Assembly (NCBI RefSeq): GCF_029227915.1
Contig: NC_079885.1
Location: 16,007,001-16,071,000, forward strand
DNA from: Hydractinia symbiolongicarpus
Taxonomy: Eukaryota; Cnidaria; Hydrozoa; Anthoathecata; Hydractiniidae
Reading direction: 5' to 3'
Length of the DNA stretch: 64,000 bases
Part shown: piece after piece, positions 10,695 to 23,650 of the stretch
Position numbering within the stretch: position 1 is the first letter of the stretch
How the letters are laid out: each line of letters begins with the position of its first letter
Notes under the pieces: generated by a model
Databases searched by the model: none
What the model saw: only the letters and a program-made list of their open reading frames with translations
What the model was told of the DNA's origin: nothing
Position numbers and translations under genes: made by a program

Positions 10695-11144
10695 ATTGAC
10701 TTTTTCACGTTACATTATTTATCATTACGACTGTGACGTATCTTTTTTACGCAATAGCCGCTGAGTAAATCAAGAAAGAGACATGATTAGAAGTTGCTTT
10801 CCCTTCAAAACGGCTACCATCGTGCTGCAATAAATGCGCCACGTCGCAAATGAATGGATTACGAGCGTCAGACAAAGAAAATAGCGATGTACTTACTTTG
10901 CTAACTAACTTTGTCATATGAAAATTAAGTCTGAAAGTACCCTAGATTGCCTTCGTTGGAACTTTTTAACGAAAATCTTAAAGCGCATGGTTGTCGTAAT
11001 TAATGAATAGCGCTTGAAATGAGCTTTCAAATGCACATAAACACGACCTATTTCGGATGATCCAGTCAAGAAATATGACCTTTAAAGTTTAAACCATTTT
11101 CGATGTAATGTGCTAATAAATCGTAGATATCTGCCCGTTTGTTT

Positions 11145-11263
11145 GTCTACGACCATATCACGATGAACACACCTGTTCTCCTCCGATCACGGAAGTTAAG
11201 CATCGTCGGGCCGTGATAGTACTTGGATGGGGGACCGCCTGGGAACTCCCGGTGTCGTAGGCT
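11145..11263 (+). rRNA. 5S: 5S ribosomal RNA, broken terminator
   Basis: C14T, G37C, G70T; TTGTT at 11270-11274. Counterpart of the copy at 8872, offset 2273 bp. Confidence 0.95.
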
Positions 11264-11712
11264 ATTGACTTGTTCACGTTACATTATTTATCATTACGAC
11301 TGTGACGTTCTTTTTTACGCAATAGCCGCTGAGTAAATCAAGAAAGAGACATGATTAGAAGTTGCTTTCCCTTCAAAACGGCTACCATCGTGCTGCAATA
11401 AATGCGCCACGTCGCAAATGAATGGATTACGAGCGTCAGACAAAGAAAATAGCGATGTACTTACTTTGCTAACTAACTTTGTCATATGAAAATTAAGTCT
11501 GAAAGTACCCTAGATTGCCTTCGCTGGAACTTTTTAACGAAAATCTTAAAGCGCATGGTTGTCGTAATTAATGAATAGCGCTTGAAATGAGCTTTCAAAT
11601 GCACATAAACACGACCTATTTCGGATGATCCAGTCAAGAAATATGACCTTTAAAGTTTAAACCATTTTCGATGTAATGTGCTAATAAATCGTAGATATCT
11701 GCCCGTTTGTTT

Positions 11713-11831
11713 GTCTACGACCATATCACGATGAACACACCTGTTCTCCTCCGATCACGGAAGTTAAGCATCGTCGGGCCGTGATAGTACTTGGATGGGG
11801 GACCGCCTGGGAACTCCCGGTGTCGTAGGCT
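11713..11831 (+). rRNA. 5S: 5S ribosomal RNA, broken terminator
   Basis: C14T, G37C, G70T; TTGTT at 11838-11842. Counterpart of 9440. Confidence 0.95.
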
Positions 11832-12279
11832 ATTGACTTGTTCACGTTACATTATTTATCATTACGACTGTGACGTTCTTTTTTACGCAATAGCCGCTGA
11901 GTAAATCAAGAAAGAGACATGATTAGAAGTTGCTTTCCCTTCAAAACGGCTACGATCTGGCAGCAATAAATGCGCCACGTCGCAAATGAATGGATTACGA
12001 GCGTCAGACAAAGAAAATGACGATGTAGTTAATTTGCTAATTAACTTCGTCATATGAAAATTAAGTCTGAAAGTACCCCAGATTGCCTTCGTTGAAACTT
12101 TTACCGGAAATCTTAAAGCGCATGGTTGTCGTAATTAACGGATAGCGCTTGAAATGAGCTTTCAAATGCACATAAACACGACCTATTTCGGATAATCCAG
12201 TCAAGAAATATGACCTTTAAAGTTTAAACCATTTTCGATGTAATGTGCTAATAAATCGTAGATATCTGCCCGTTTGTTT

Positions 12280-12398
12280 GTCTACGACCATACCACGATG
12301 AACACACCTGTTCTCGTCCGATCACGGAAGTTAAGCATCGTCGGGCCGGGATAGTACTTGGATGGGGGACCGCCTGGGAACTCCCGGTGTCGTAGGTT
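12280..12398 (+). rRNA. 5S: 5S ribosomal RNA
   Basis: C118T only. Counterpart of 10007. Confidence 0.97.
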
Positions 12399-12847
12399 AT
12401 TGACTTTTTCACGTTACATTATTTATCATCACGACTGTGACGTATCTTCTTTACGCAATAGCCGCTGAGTAAATCAAGATAGAGACATGATTAGAAGTTG
12501 CTTTCCCTTCAAAACGGCTACCATCGTGCTGCAATAAATGCGCCACGTCGCAAATGAATGGATTACGAGCGTCAGACAAAAAAATAGCGATGTACTTACT
12601 TTGCTAACTAACTTTGTCATATGAAAATTAAGTCTGAAAGTACCCTAGATTGCCTTCGTTGGAACTTTTTACCGAAAATCTTAAAGCGCATTATTGTCGT
12701 AAAGAATCGATAGCACTTAAAAAGCGCTTTCAAATGCACATAAACACGACCTATTTCCGATCACCCAGTCAAGAAATATGACCTTTAAAGTTTGAACCAT
12801 TTTAGATGTAATGTGCTAATAAATCGTAGATATCTGCCCGTTTGTTT

Positions 12848-12966
12848 GTCTACGACCATATCACGATGAACACACCTGTTCTCCTCCGATCACGGAAGTT
12901 AAGCATCGTCGGGCCGTGATAGTACTTGGATGGGGGACCGCCTGGGAACTCCCGGTGTCGTAGGCT
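12848..12966 (+). rRNA. 5S: 5S ribosomal RNA, broken terminator
   Basis: C14T, G37C, G70T; TTGTT at 12973-12977. The upstream spacer is a new mosaic (CAGACAAAAAAATAGCG, then AAAAGCGCTTTC with CCGATCACCC joined to ATATGACC), so a crossover point lies just before this gene. Confidence 0.95.
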
Positions 12967-13415
12967 ATTGACTTGTTCACGTTACATTATTTATCATTAC
13001 GACTGTGACGTTCTTTTTTACGCAATAGCCGCTGAGTAAATCAAGAAAGAGACATGATTAGAAGTTGCTTTCCCTTCAAAACGGCTACCATCGTGCTGCA
13101 ATAAATGCGCCACGTCGCAAATGAATGGATTACGAGCGTCAGACAAAGAAAATAGCGATGTACTTACTTTGCTAACTAACTTTGTCATATGAAAATTAAG
13201 TCTGAAAGTACCCTAGATTGCCTTCGCTGGAACTTTTTAACGAAAATCTTAAAGCGCATGGTTGTCGTAATTAATGAATAGCGCTTGAAATGAGCTTTCA
13301 AATGCACATAAACACGACCTATTTCGGATGATCCAGTCAAGAAATATGACCTTTAAAGTTTAAACCATTTTCGATGTAATGTGCTAATAAATCGTAGATA
13401 TCTGCCCGTTTGTTT

Positions 13416-13534
13416 GTCTACGACCATATCACGATGAACACACCTGTTCTCCTCCGATCACGGAAGTTAAGCATCGTCGGGCCGTGATAGTACTTGGATG
13501 GGGGACCGCCTGGGAACTCCCGGTGTCGTAGGCT
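13416..13534 (+). rRNA. 5S: 5S ribosomal RNA, broken terminator
   Basis: C14T, G37C, G70T; TTGTT at 13541-13545. Carries the CTTCGCTGG spacer marker; counterpart of 11713. Confidence 0.95.
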
Positions 13535-13982
13535 ATTGACTTGTTCACGTTACATTATTTATCATTACGACTGTGACGTTCTTTTTTACGCAATAGCCGC
13601 TGAGTAAATCAAGAAAGAGACATGATTAGAAGTTGCTTTCCCTTCAAAACGGCTACGATCTGGCAGCAATAAATGCGCCACGTCGCAAATGAATGGATTA
13701 CGAGCGTCAGACAAAGAAAATGACGATGTAGTTAATTTGCTAATTAACTTCGTCATATGAAAATTAAGTCTGAAAGTACCCCAGATTGCCTTCGTTGAAA
13801 CTTTTACCGGAAATCTTAAAGCGCATGGTTGTCGTAATTAACGGATAGCGCTTGAAATGAGCTTTCAAATGCACATAAACACGACCTATTTCGGATAATC
13901 CAGTCAAGAAATATGACCTTTAAAGTTTAAACCATTTTCGATGTAATGTGCTAATAAATCGTAGATATCTGCCCGTTTGTTT

Positions 13983-14101
13983 GTCTACGACCATACCACG
14001 ATGAACACACCTGTTCTCGTCCGATCACGGAAGTTAAGCATCGTCGGGCCGGGATAGTACTTGGATGGGGGACCGCCTGGGAACTCCCGGTGTCGTAGGT
14101 T
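13983..14101 (+). rRNA. 5S: 5S ribosomal RNA
   Basis: C118T only. Third member of the shortened block. Confidence 0.97.
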
Positions 14102-14550
14102 ATTGACTTTTTCACGTTACATTATTTATCATCACGACTGTGACGTATCTTCTTTACGCAATAGCCGCTGAGTAAATCAAGATAGAGACATGATTAGAAG
14201 TTGCTTTCCCTTCAAAACGGCTACCATCGTGCTGCAATAAATGCGCCACGTCGCAAATGAATGGATTACGAGCGTCAGACAAAAAAATAGCGATGTACTT
14301 ACTTTGCTAACTAACTTTGTCATATGAAAATTAAGTCTGAAAGTACCCTAGATTGCCTTCGTTGGAACTTTTTACCGAAAATCTTAAAGCGCATGGTTGT
14401 CGTAATTAATGAATAGCGCTTGAAATGAGCTTTCAAATGCACATAAACACGACCTATTTCGGATGATCCAGTCAAGAAATATGACCTTTAAAGTTTAAAC
14501 CATTTTCGATGTAATGTGCTAATAAATCGTAGATATCTGCCCGTTTGTTT

Positions 14551-14669
14551 GTCTACGACCATACCACGATGAACACACCTGTTCTCGTCCGATCACGGAA
14601 GTTAAGCATCGTCGGGCCGGGATAGTACTTGAATGGGGGACCGCCTGGGAACTCCCGGTGTCGTAGGCT
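14551..14669 (+). rRNA. 5S: 5S ribosomal RNA
   Basis: One change, G82A, inside the C box (TTGAATGGGG). The spacer before it again has CAGACAAAAAAATAGCG as before 12848. Confidence 0.95.
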
Positions 14670-15119
14670 ATTGACTTTTTCACGTTACATTATTTATCAT
14701 TACGACTGTGACGTATCTTTTTTACGCAATAGCCGCTGAGTAAATCAAGAAAGAGACATGATTAGAAGTTGCTTTCCCTTCAAAACGGCTACGATCTGGC
14801 AGCAATAAATGCGCCACGTCGCAAATGAATGGATTACGAGCGTCAGACAAAGAAAATGGCGATGTACTTACTTTGCTAATTAACTTTGTCATATGAAAAT
14901 TAAGTCTGAAAGTACCCTAGATTGCCTTCGTTGGAACTTTTTACCGGAAATCTTAAAGCGCATTATTGTCGTAAAAATTCGATAGCGCTTAAAAAGAGCT
15001 TTCAAATGCACATAAACACGACCTATTTCGGATAATCCAGTCAAGAAATATGACCTTTAAAGTTTAAACCATTTTCGATGTAATGTGCTAATAAATCGTA
15101 GATATCTGCCCGTTTGTTT

Positions 15120-15238
15120 GTCTACGACTATACCACGATGAACACACCTGTTCTCGTCCGATCACGGAAGTTAAGCATCGTCGGGCCGGGATAGTACTTG
15201 GATGGGGGACCGCCTGGGAACTCCCGGTGTCGTAGGCT
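15120..15238 (+). rRNA. 5S: 5S ribosomal RNA
   Basis: C10T only; same unit type as 8303 and 10576. Confidence 0.97.
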
Positions 15239-15688
15239 ATTGACTTTTTCACGTTACATTATTTATCATTACGACTGTGACGTATCTTTTTTACGCAATA
15301 GCCGCTGAGTAAATCAAGAAAGAGACATGATTAGAAGTTGCTTTCCCTTCAAAACGGCTACGATCTGGCAGCAATAAATGCGCCACGTCGCAAATGAATG
15401 GATTACGAGCGTCAGACAAAGAAAATGGCGATGTACTTACTTTGCTAATTAACTTTGTCATATGAAAATTAAGTCTGAAAGTACCCTAGATTGCCTTCGT
15501 TGGAACTTTTTACAGGAAATCTTAAAGCGCATTATTGTCGTAAAAAATCGATAGCGCTTAAAAAGAGCTTTCAAATGCACATAAACACGACCTATTTCGG
15601 ATGATCCAGTCAAGAAATATGACCTTTAAAGATTAAACCATTTTCGATGTAATGTGCTAATAAATCGTAGATATCTGCCCGTTTGTTT

Positions 15689-15807
15689 GTCTACGACTAT
15701 ACCACGATGAACACACCTGTTCTCGTCCGATCACGGAAGTTAAGCATCGTCGGGCCGGGGTAGTACTTGGATGGGGGACCGCCTGGGAACTCCCGGTGTC
15801 GTAGGCT
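15689..15807 (+). rRNA. 5S: 5S ribosomal RNA
   Basis: C10T and A72G; the latter turns A72-U103 in helix V into a G-U pair. The spacer before it has TTTTTACAGGAAATC, shared with the spacer before 19670. Confidence 0.96.
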
Positions 15808-16257
15808 ATTGACTTTTTCACGTTACATTATTTATCATTACGACTGTGACGTATCTTTTTTACGCAATAGCCGCTGAGTAAATCAAGAAAGAGACATGAT
15901 TAGAAGTTGCTTTCCCTTCAAAACGGCTACCATCGTGCTGCAATAAATGCGCCACGTCGCAAATGAATGGATTACGAGCGTCAGACAAAGAAAATAGCGA
16001 TGTACTTACTTTGCTAACTAACTTTGTCATATGAAAATTAAGTCTGAAAGTACCCTAGATTGCCTTCGTTGGAACTTTTTAACGAAAATCTTAAAGCGCA
16101 TGGTTGTCGTAATTAATGAATAGCGCTTGAAATGAGCTTTCAAATGCACATAAACACGACCTATTTCGGATGATCCAGTCAAGAAATATGACCTTTAAAG
16201 TTTAAACCATTTTCGATGTAATGTGCTAATAAATCGTAGATATCTGCCCGTTTGTTT

Positions 16258-16376
16258 GTCTACGACCATATCACGATGAACACACCTGTTCTCCTCCGAT
16301 CACGCAAGTTAAGCATCGTCGGGCCGTGATGGTACTTGGATGGGGGACCGCCTGGGAACTCCCGGTGTCGTAGGCT
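16258..16376 (+). rRNA. 5S: 5S ribosomal RNA, broken terminator, several changes
   Basis: C14T, G37C, G48C (breaks C29-G48 of helix III), G70T and A74G; TTGTT at 16383-16387. With its twin at 19670 it is the most changed full-length copy, so probably a decaying gene. Confidence 0.9.
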
Positions 16377-16824
16377 ATTGACTTGTTCACGTTACATTAT
16401 TTATCATTACGACTGTGACGTTCTTTTTTACGCAATAGCCGCTGAGTAAATCAAGAAAGAGACATGATTAGAAGTTGCTTTCCCTTCAAAACGGCTACGA
16501 TCTGGCAGCAATAAATGCGCCACGTCGCAAATGAATGGATTACGAGCGTCAGACAAAGAAAATGACGATGTAGTTAATTTGCTAATTAACTTCGTCATAT
16601 GAAAATTAAGTCTGAAAGTACCCCAGATTGCCTTCGTTGAAACTTTTACCGGAAATCTTAAAGCGCATGGTTGTCGTAATTAACGGATAGCGCTTGAAAT
16701 GAGCTTTCAAATGCACATAAACACGACCTATTTCGGATAATCCAGTCAAGAAATATGACCTTTAAAGTTTAAACCATTTTCGATGTAATGTGCTAATAAA
16801 TCGTAGATATCTGCCCGTTTGTTT

Positions 16825-16943
16825 GTCTACGACCATACCACGATGAACACACCTGTTCTCGTCCGATCACGGAAGTTAAGCATCGTCGGGCCGGGATAGT
16901 ACTTGGATGGGGGACCGCCTGGGAACTCCCGGTGTCGTAGGTT
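16825..16943 (+). rRNA. 5S: 5S ribosomal RNA
   Basis: C118T only; second member of the eight-unit set. Confidence 0.97.
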
Positions 16944-17393
16944 ATTGACTTTTTCACGTTACATTATTTATCATCACGACTGTGACGTATCTTCTTTACG
17001 CAATAGCCGCTGAGTAAATCAAGAAAGAGACATGATTAGAAGTTGCTTTTCCTTCAAAACGGCTACCATCGTGCTGCAATAAATGCGCCACGTCGCAAAT
17101 GAATGGATTACGAGCGTCAGACAAAGAAAATAGCGATGTACTTACTTTGCTAACTAACTTTGTCATATGAAAATTAAGTCTGAAAGTACCCTAGATTGCC
17201 TTCGTTGGAACTTTTTACCGAAAATCTTAAAGCGCATGGTTGTCGTAATTAATGAATAGCGCTTGAAATGAGCTTTCAAATGCACATAAACACGACCTAT
17301 TTCGGGTGATCCAGTCAAGAAATATGACCTTTAAAGTTTAAACCATTTTCGATGTAATGTGCTAATAAATCGTAGATATCTGCCCGTTTGTTT

Positions 17394-17512
17394 GTCTACG
17401 ACCATACCACGATGAACACACCTGTTCTCGTCCGATCACGGAAGTTAAGCATCGTCGGGCCGGGATAGTACTTGGATGGGGGACCGCCTGGGAAGTCCCG
17501 GTGATGTAGGCT
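17394..17512 (+). rRNA. 5S: 5S ribosomal RNA, altered 3' half
   Basis: C102G, T111A and C112T. In helix I this gives an A8-A111 mismatch and a G7-U112 wobble. The flank is changed too (CAATAGTCGCTGAG). Same form at 20806; 28201 has two of the three. Confidence 0.93.
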
Positions 17513-17962
17513 ATTGACTTTTTCACGTTACATTATTTATCATTACGACAGTGACGTATCTTTTTTACGCAATAGTCGCTGAGTAAATCAAGAAAGAGAC
17601 ATGATTAGAAGTTGCTTTCCCTTCAAAACGGCTACGATCTGGCAGCAATAAATGCGCCAAGTCGCAAATGAATGGATTACGAGCGTCAGACAAAGAAAAT
17701 GGCGATGTAGTTAATTTGCTAATTAACTTTGTCATATGAAAATTAAGTCTGAAAGTACCCTAGATTGCCTTCGTTGGAACTTTTTACCGGAAATCTTAAA
17801 GCGCATGGTTGTCGTAATTAATGGATAGCGCTTGAAATGAGCTTTCAGATGCACATAAACACGACCTATTTCGGATAATCCAGTCAAGAAATATGACCTT
17901 TAAAGTTTAAACCACTTTCGATGTAATGTGCTAATAAATCGTAGATATCTGCCCGTTTGTTT

Positions 17963-18081
17963 GTCTACGACCATACCACGATGAACACACCTGTTCTCGT
18001 CCGATCACGGAAGTTAAGCATCGTCGGGCCGGGATAGTACTTGGATGGGGGACCGCCTGGGAACTCCCGGTGTCGTAGGTT
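17963..18081 (+). rRNA. 5S: 5S ribosomal RNA
   Basis: C118T only; fourth member of the set, with GCCAAGTCGC and TTTCAGATGC in its upstream spacer. Confidence 0.97.
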
Positions 18082-18531
18082 ATTGACTTTTTCACGTTAC
18101 ATTATTTATCATCACGACTGTGACGTATCTTCTTTACGCAATAGCCGCTGAGTAAATCAAGAAAGAGACATGATTAGAAGTTGCTTTCCCTTCAAAACGG
18201 CTACCATCGTGCTGCAATAAATGCGCCACGTCGCAAATCAATGGATTACGAGTGTCAGACAAAGAAAATAGCGATGTACTTACTTTGCTAACTAACTTTG
18301 TCATATGAAAATTAAGTCTGAAAGTACCCTAGATTGCCTTCGTTGGAACTTTTTACCGGAAATCTTAAAGTGCATTATTGTCGTAAAGAATCGATAGCGC
18401 TTAAAAAGAGCTTTCAAATGCACATAAACACGAACTATTTCCGATCACCCAGTCAAGAATTATGATCTTTAAAGATCGAACCATTTTCGATGTAATGTGC
18501 TAATAAATCGTAGATATCTACCCGTATGTTT

Positions 18532-18650
18532 GTCTACGACCATACCACGATGAACACACCTGTTCTCGTCCGATCACGGAAGTTAAGCATCGTCGGGCCG
18601 TGATAGTACTTGGATGGGGGACCGCCTGGGAACTCCCGGTGTCGTAGGCT
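18532..18650 (+). rRNA. 5S: 5S ribosomal RNA
   Basis: G70T. The palindrome GATCTTTAAAGATC lies at 18464-18477, 68 bp upstream. The downstream spacer has GAGTATATCAAG. Confidence 0.97.
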
Positions 18651-19100
18651 ATTGACTTTTTCACGTTACATTATTTATCATTACGACTGTGACGTATCTT
18701 TTTTACGCAATAGCCGCTGAGTATATCAAGAAAGAGACATGATTAGAAGTTGCTTTCCCTTCAAAACGGCTACCATCGTGCTGCAATAAATGCGCCACGT
18801 CGCAAATGAATGGATTACGAGCGTCAGACAAAGAAAATAGCGATGTACTTACTTTGCTAACTAACTTTGTCATATGAAAATTAAGTCTGAAAGTACCCTA
18901 GATTGCCTTCGTTGGAACTTTTTACCGGAAATCTTAAAGCGCATTATTGTCGTAAAGAATCGATAGCGCTTAAAAAGAGCTTTCAAATGCACATAAACAC
19001 GCACTATTTCCGATCACCCAGTCAAGAATTATGATCTTTAAAGTTCGAACCATTTTCGATGTAATGTGCTAATAAATCGTAGATATCTGCCCGTTTGTTT

Positions 19101-19219
19101 GTCTACGACTATACCACGATGAACACACCTGTTCTCGTCCGATCACGGAAGTTAAGCAGCGTCGGGACGGGATAGTACTTGGATGGGGGACCGCCTGGGA
19201 ACTCCCGGTGTCGTAGGCT
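19101..19219 (+). rRNA. 5S: 5S ribosomal RNA
   Basis: C10T, T59G (A19-G59 mismatch in helix II and an A-box change) and C67A (breaks C67-G108 in helix V). It departs from the sixth-member sequence seen in the other copies of the eight-unit block, so a crossover lies just upstream. Confidence 0.94.
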
Positions 19220-19669
19220 ATTGACTTTTTCACGTTACATTATTTATCATTACGACTGTGACGTATCTTTTTTACGCAATAGCCGCTGAGTAAATCAAGA
19301 AAGAGACATGATTAGAAGTTGCTTTCCCTTCAAAACGGCTACGATCTGGCAGCAATAAATGCGCCACGTCGCAAATGAATGGATTACGAGCGTCAGACAA
19401 AGAAAATGGCGATGTACTTACTTTGCTAATTAACTTTGTCATATGAAAATTAAGTCTGAAAGTACCCTAGATTGCCTTCGTTGGAACTTTTTACAGGAAA
19501 TCTTAAAGCGCATTATTGTCGTAAAAAATCGATAGCGCTTAAAAAGAGCTTTCAAATGCACATAAACACGACCTATTTCGGATGATCCAGTCAAGAAATA
19601 TGACCTTTAAAGTTTAAACCATTTTCGATGTAATGTGCTAATAAATCGTAGATATCTGCCCGTTTGTTT

Positions 19670-19788
19670 GTCTACGACCATATCACGATGAACACACCTG
19701 TTCTCCTCCGATCACGCAAGTTAAGCATCGTCGGGCCGTGATGGTACTTGGATGGGGGACCGCCTGGGAACTCCCGGTGTCGTAGGCT
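19670..19788 (+). rRNA. 5S: 5S ribosomal RNA, broken terminator, several changes
   Basis: Same five changes as 16258 (C14T, G37C, G48C, G70T, A74G); TTGTT at 19795-19799. Offset between the twins is 3412 bp, six units. Confidence 0.9.
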
Positions 19789-20236
19789 ATTGACTTGTTC
19801 ACGTTACATTATTTATCATTACGACTGTGACGTTCTTTTTTACGCAATAGCCGCTGAGTAAATCAAGAAAGAGACATGATTAGAAGTTGCTTTCCCTTCA
19901 AAACGGCTACGATCTGGCAGCAATAAATGCGCCACGTCGCAAATGAATGGATTACGAGCGTCAGACAAAGAAAATGACGATGTAGTTAATTTGCTAATTA
20001 ACTTCGTCATATGAAAATTAAGTCTGAAAGTACCCCAGATTGCCTTCGTTGAAACTTTTACCGGAAATCTTAAAGCGCATGGTTGTCGTAATTAACGGAT
20101 AGCGCTTGAAATGAGCTTTCAAATGCACATAAACACGACCTATTTCGGATAATCCAGTCAAGAAATATGACCTTTAAAGTTTAAACCATTTTCGATGTAA
20201 TGTGCTAATAAATCGTAGATATCTGCCCGTTTGTTT

Positions 20237-20355
20237 GTCTACGACCATACCACGATGAACACACCTGTTCTCGTCCGATCACGGAAGTTAAGCATCGTCG
20301 GGCCGGGATAGTACTTGGATGGGGGACCGCCTGGGAACTCCCGGTGTCGTAGGTT
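20237..20355 (+). rRNA. 5S: 5S ribosomal RNA
   Basis: C118T only; twin of 16825. Confidence 0.97.
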
Positions 20356-20805
20356 ATTGACTTTTTCACGTTACATTATTTATCATCACGACTGTGACGT
20401 ATCTTCTTTACGCAATAGCCGCTGAGTAAATCAAGAAAGAGACATGATTAGAAGTTGCTTTTCCTTCAAAACGGCTACCATCGTGCTGCAATAAATGCGC
20501 CACGTCGCAAATGAATGGATTACGAGCGTCAGACAAAGAAAATAGCGATGTACTTACTTTGCTAACTAACTTTGTCATATGAAAATTAAGTCTGAAAGTA
20601 CCCTAGATTGCCTTCGTTGGAACTTTTTACCGAAAATCTTAAAGCGCATGGTTGTCGTAATTAATGAATAGCGCTTGAAATGAGCTTTCAAATGCACATA
20701 AACACGACCTATTTCGGGTGATCCAGTCAAGAAATATGACCTTTAAAGTTTAAACCATTTTCGATGTAATGTGCTAATAAATCGTAGATATCTGCCCGTT
20801 TGTTT

Positions 20806-20924
20806 GTCTACGACCATACCACGATGAACACACCTGTTCTCGTCCGATCACGGAAGTTAAGCATCGTCGGGCCGGGATAGTACTTGGATGGGGGACCGCC
20901 TGGGAAGTCCCGGTGATGTAGGCT
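20806..20924 (+). rRNA. 5S: 5S ribosomal RNA, altered 3' half
   Basis: C102G, T111A, C112T; twin of 17394. Confidence 0.93.
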
Positions 20925-21374
20925 ATTGACTTTTTCACGTTACATTATTTATCATTACGACAGTGACGTATCTTTTTTACGCAATAGTCGCTGAGTAAAT
21001 CAAGAAAGAGACATGATTAGAAGTTGCTTTCCCTTCAAAACGGCTACGATCTGGCAGCAATAAATGCGCCAAGTCGCAAATGAATGGATTACGAGCGTCA
21101 GACAAAGAAAATGGCGATGTAGTTAATTTGCTAATTAACTTTGTCATATGAAAATTAAGTCTGAAAGTACCCTAGATTGCCTTCGTTGGAACTTTTTACC
21201 GGAAATCTTAAAGCGCATGGTTGTCGTAATTAATGGATAGCGCTTGAAATGAGCTTTCAGATGCACATAAACACGACCTATTTCGGATAATCCAGTCAAG
21301 AAATATGACCTTTAAAGTTTAAACCACTTTCGATGTAATGTGCTAATAAATCGTAGATATCTGCCCGTTTGTTT

Positions 21375-21493
21375 GTCTACGACCATACCACGATGAACAC
21401 ACCTGTTCTCGTCCGATCACGGAAGTTAAGCATCGTCGGGCCGGGATAGTACTTGGATGGGGGACCGCCTGGGAACTCCCGGTGTCGTAGGTT
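21375..21493 (+). rRNA. 5S: 5S ribosomal RNA
   Basis: C118T only; twin of 17963. Confidence 0.97.
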
Positions 21494-21943
21494 ATTGACT
21501 TTTTCACGTTACATTATTTATCATCACGACTGTGACGTATCTTCTTTACGCAATAGCCGCTGAGTAAATCAAGAAAGAGACATGATTAGAAGTTGCTTTC
21601 CCTTCAAAACGGCTACCATCGTGCTGCAATAAATGCGCCACGTCGCAAATCAATGGATTACGAGTGTCAGACAAAGAAAATAGCGATGTACTTACTTTGC
21701 TAACTAACTTTGTCATATGAAAATTAAGTCTGAAAGTACCCTAGATTGCCTTCGTTGGAACTTTTTACCGGAAATCTTAAAGTGCATTATTGTCGTAAAG
21801 AATCGATAGCGCTTAAAAAGAGCTTTCAAATGCACATAAACACGAACTATTTCCGATCACCCAGTCAAGAATTATGATCTTTAAAGATCGAACCATTTTC
21901 GATGTAATGTGCTAATAAATCGTAGATATCTACCCGTATGTTT

Positions 21944-22062
21944 GTCTACGACCATACCACGATGAACACACCTGTTCTCGTCCGATCACGGAAGTTAAGC
22001 ATCGTCGGGCCGTGATAGTACTTGGATGGGGGACCGCCTGGGAACTCCCGGTGTCGTAGGCT
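21944..22062 (+). rRNA. 5S: 5S ribosomal RNA
   Basis: G70T; twin of 18532, with the GATCTTTAAAGATC palindrome at 21876-21889. Confidence 0.97.
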
Positions 22063-22512
22063 ATTGACTTTTTCACGTTACATTATTTATCATTACGACT
22101 GTGACGTATCTTTTTTACGCAATAGCCGCTGAGTATATCAAGAAAGAGACATGATTAGAAGTTGCTTTCCCTTCAAAACGGCTACCATCGTGCTGCAATA
22201 AATGCGCCACGTCGCAAATGAATGGATTACGAGCGTCAGACAAAGAAAATAGCGATGTACTTACTTTGCTAACTAACTTTGTCATATGAAAATTAAGTCT
22301 GAAAGTACCCTAGATTGCCTTCGTTGGAACTTTTTACCGGAAATCTTAAAGCGCATTATTGTCGTAAAGAATCGATAGCGCTTTAAAAGAGCTTTCAAAT
22401 GCACATAAACACGCACTATTTCCGATCACCCAGTCAAGAATTATGATCTTTAAAGTTCGAACCATTTTCGATGTAATGTGCTAATAAATCGTAGATATCT
22501 GCCCGTATGTTT

Positions 22513-22631
22513 GTCTACGACCATACCACGATGAACACACCTGTTCTCGTCCGATCACGGAAGTTAAGCATCGTCGGGCCGTGATAGTACTTGGATGGGG
22601 GACCGCCTGGGAACTCCCGGTGTCGTAGGCT
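22513..22631 (+). rRNA. 5S: 5S ribosomal RNA
   Basis: G70T; sixth-member type with CGCACTATTTCC upstream. The spacer has CGCTTTAAAAGAG where related units have CGCTTAAAAAGAG. Confidence 0.97.
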
Positions 22632-23081
22632 ATTGACTTTTTCACGTTACATTATTTATCATTACGACTGTGACGTATCTTTTTTACGCAATAGCCGCTG
22701 AGTAAATCAAGAAAGAGACATGATTAGAAGTTGCTTTCCCTTCAAAACGGCTACCATCGTGCTGCAATAAATGCGCCACGTCGCAAATGAATGGATTACG
22801 AGCGTCAGACAAAGAAAATGGCGATGTACTTACTTTGCTAACTAACTTTGTCATATGAAAATTAAGTCTGAAAGTACCCTAGATTGCCTTCGTTGGAACT
22901 TTTTACCGAAAATCTTAAAGCGCATGGTTGTCGTAATTAATGAATAGCGCTTGAAATGAGCTTTCAAATGCACATAAACACGACCTATTTCGGATGGTCC
23001 AGTCAAGAAATATGACCTTTAAAGATTAAACCATTTTCGATGTAATGTGCTAATAAATCGTAGATATCTGCCCGTTTGTTT

Positions 23082-23200
23082 GTCTACGACCATACCACGA
23101 TGAACACACCTGTTCTCGTCCGATCTCGGAAGTTAAGCATCGTCGGGCCGGGATAGTACTTGGATGGGGGACCGCCTGGGAACTCCCGGTGTCGTAGGCT
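23082..23200 (+). rRNA. 5S: 5S ribosomal RNA
   Basis: A45T, a U32-U45 mismatch in helix III. Upstream spacer carries GGATGGTCC and AAAGATTAAACC. Confidence 0.95.
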
Positions 23201-23650
23201 ATTGACTTTTTCACGTTACATTATTTATCATTACGACTGTGACGTATCTTTTTTACGCAATAGCCGCTGAGTATATCAAGAAAGAGACATGATTAGAAGT
23301 TGCTTTCCCTTCAAAACGGCTACCATCGTGCTGCAATAAATGCGCCACGTCGCAAATGAATGGATTACGAGCGTCAGACAAAGAAAATAGCGATGTACTT
23401 ACTTTGCTAACTAACTTTGTCATATGAAAATTAAGTCTGAAAGTACCCTAGATTGCCTTCGTTGGAACTTTTTACCGGAAATCTTAAAGCGCATTATTGT
23501 CGTAAAGAATCGATAGCGCTTAAAAAGAGCTTTCAAATGCACATAAACACGCACTATTTCCGATCACCCAGTCAAGAATTATGATCTTTAAAGTTCGAAC
23601 CATTTTCGATGTAATGTGCTAATAAATCGTAGATATCTGCCCGTATGTTT

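Larger units (their letters stand above)
8872..14101 (+). repeat. Higher-order repeat of four, then three, 5S units
   Basis: Genes at 8872, 9440, 10007 and 10576 form an ordered set: two broken-terminator copies with G37C, one C118T copy, one C10T copy. The set recurs from 11145 at an offset of 2273 bp. It recurs again from 12848 (offset 1703 bp) and then without the fourth member. A marker in the spacer (CTTCGCTGGAAC at about 9249, 11522 and 13225) confirms the order. Confidence 0.9.
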
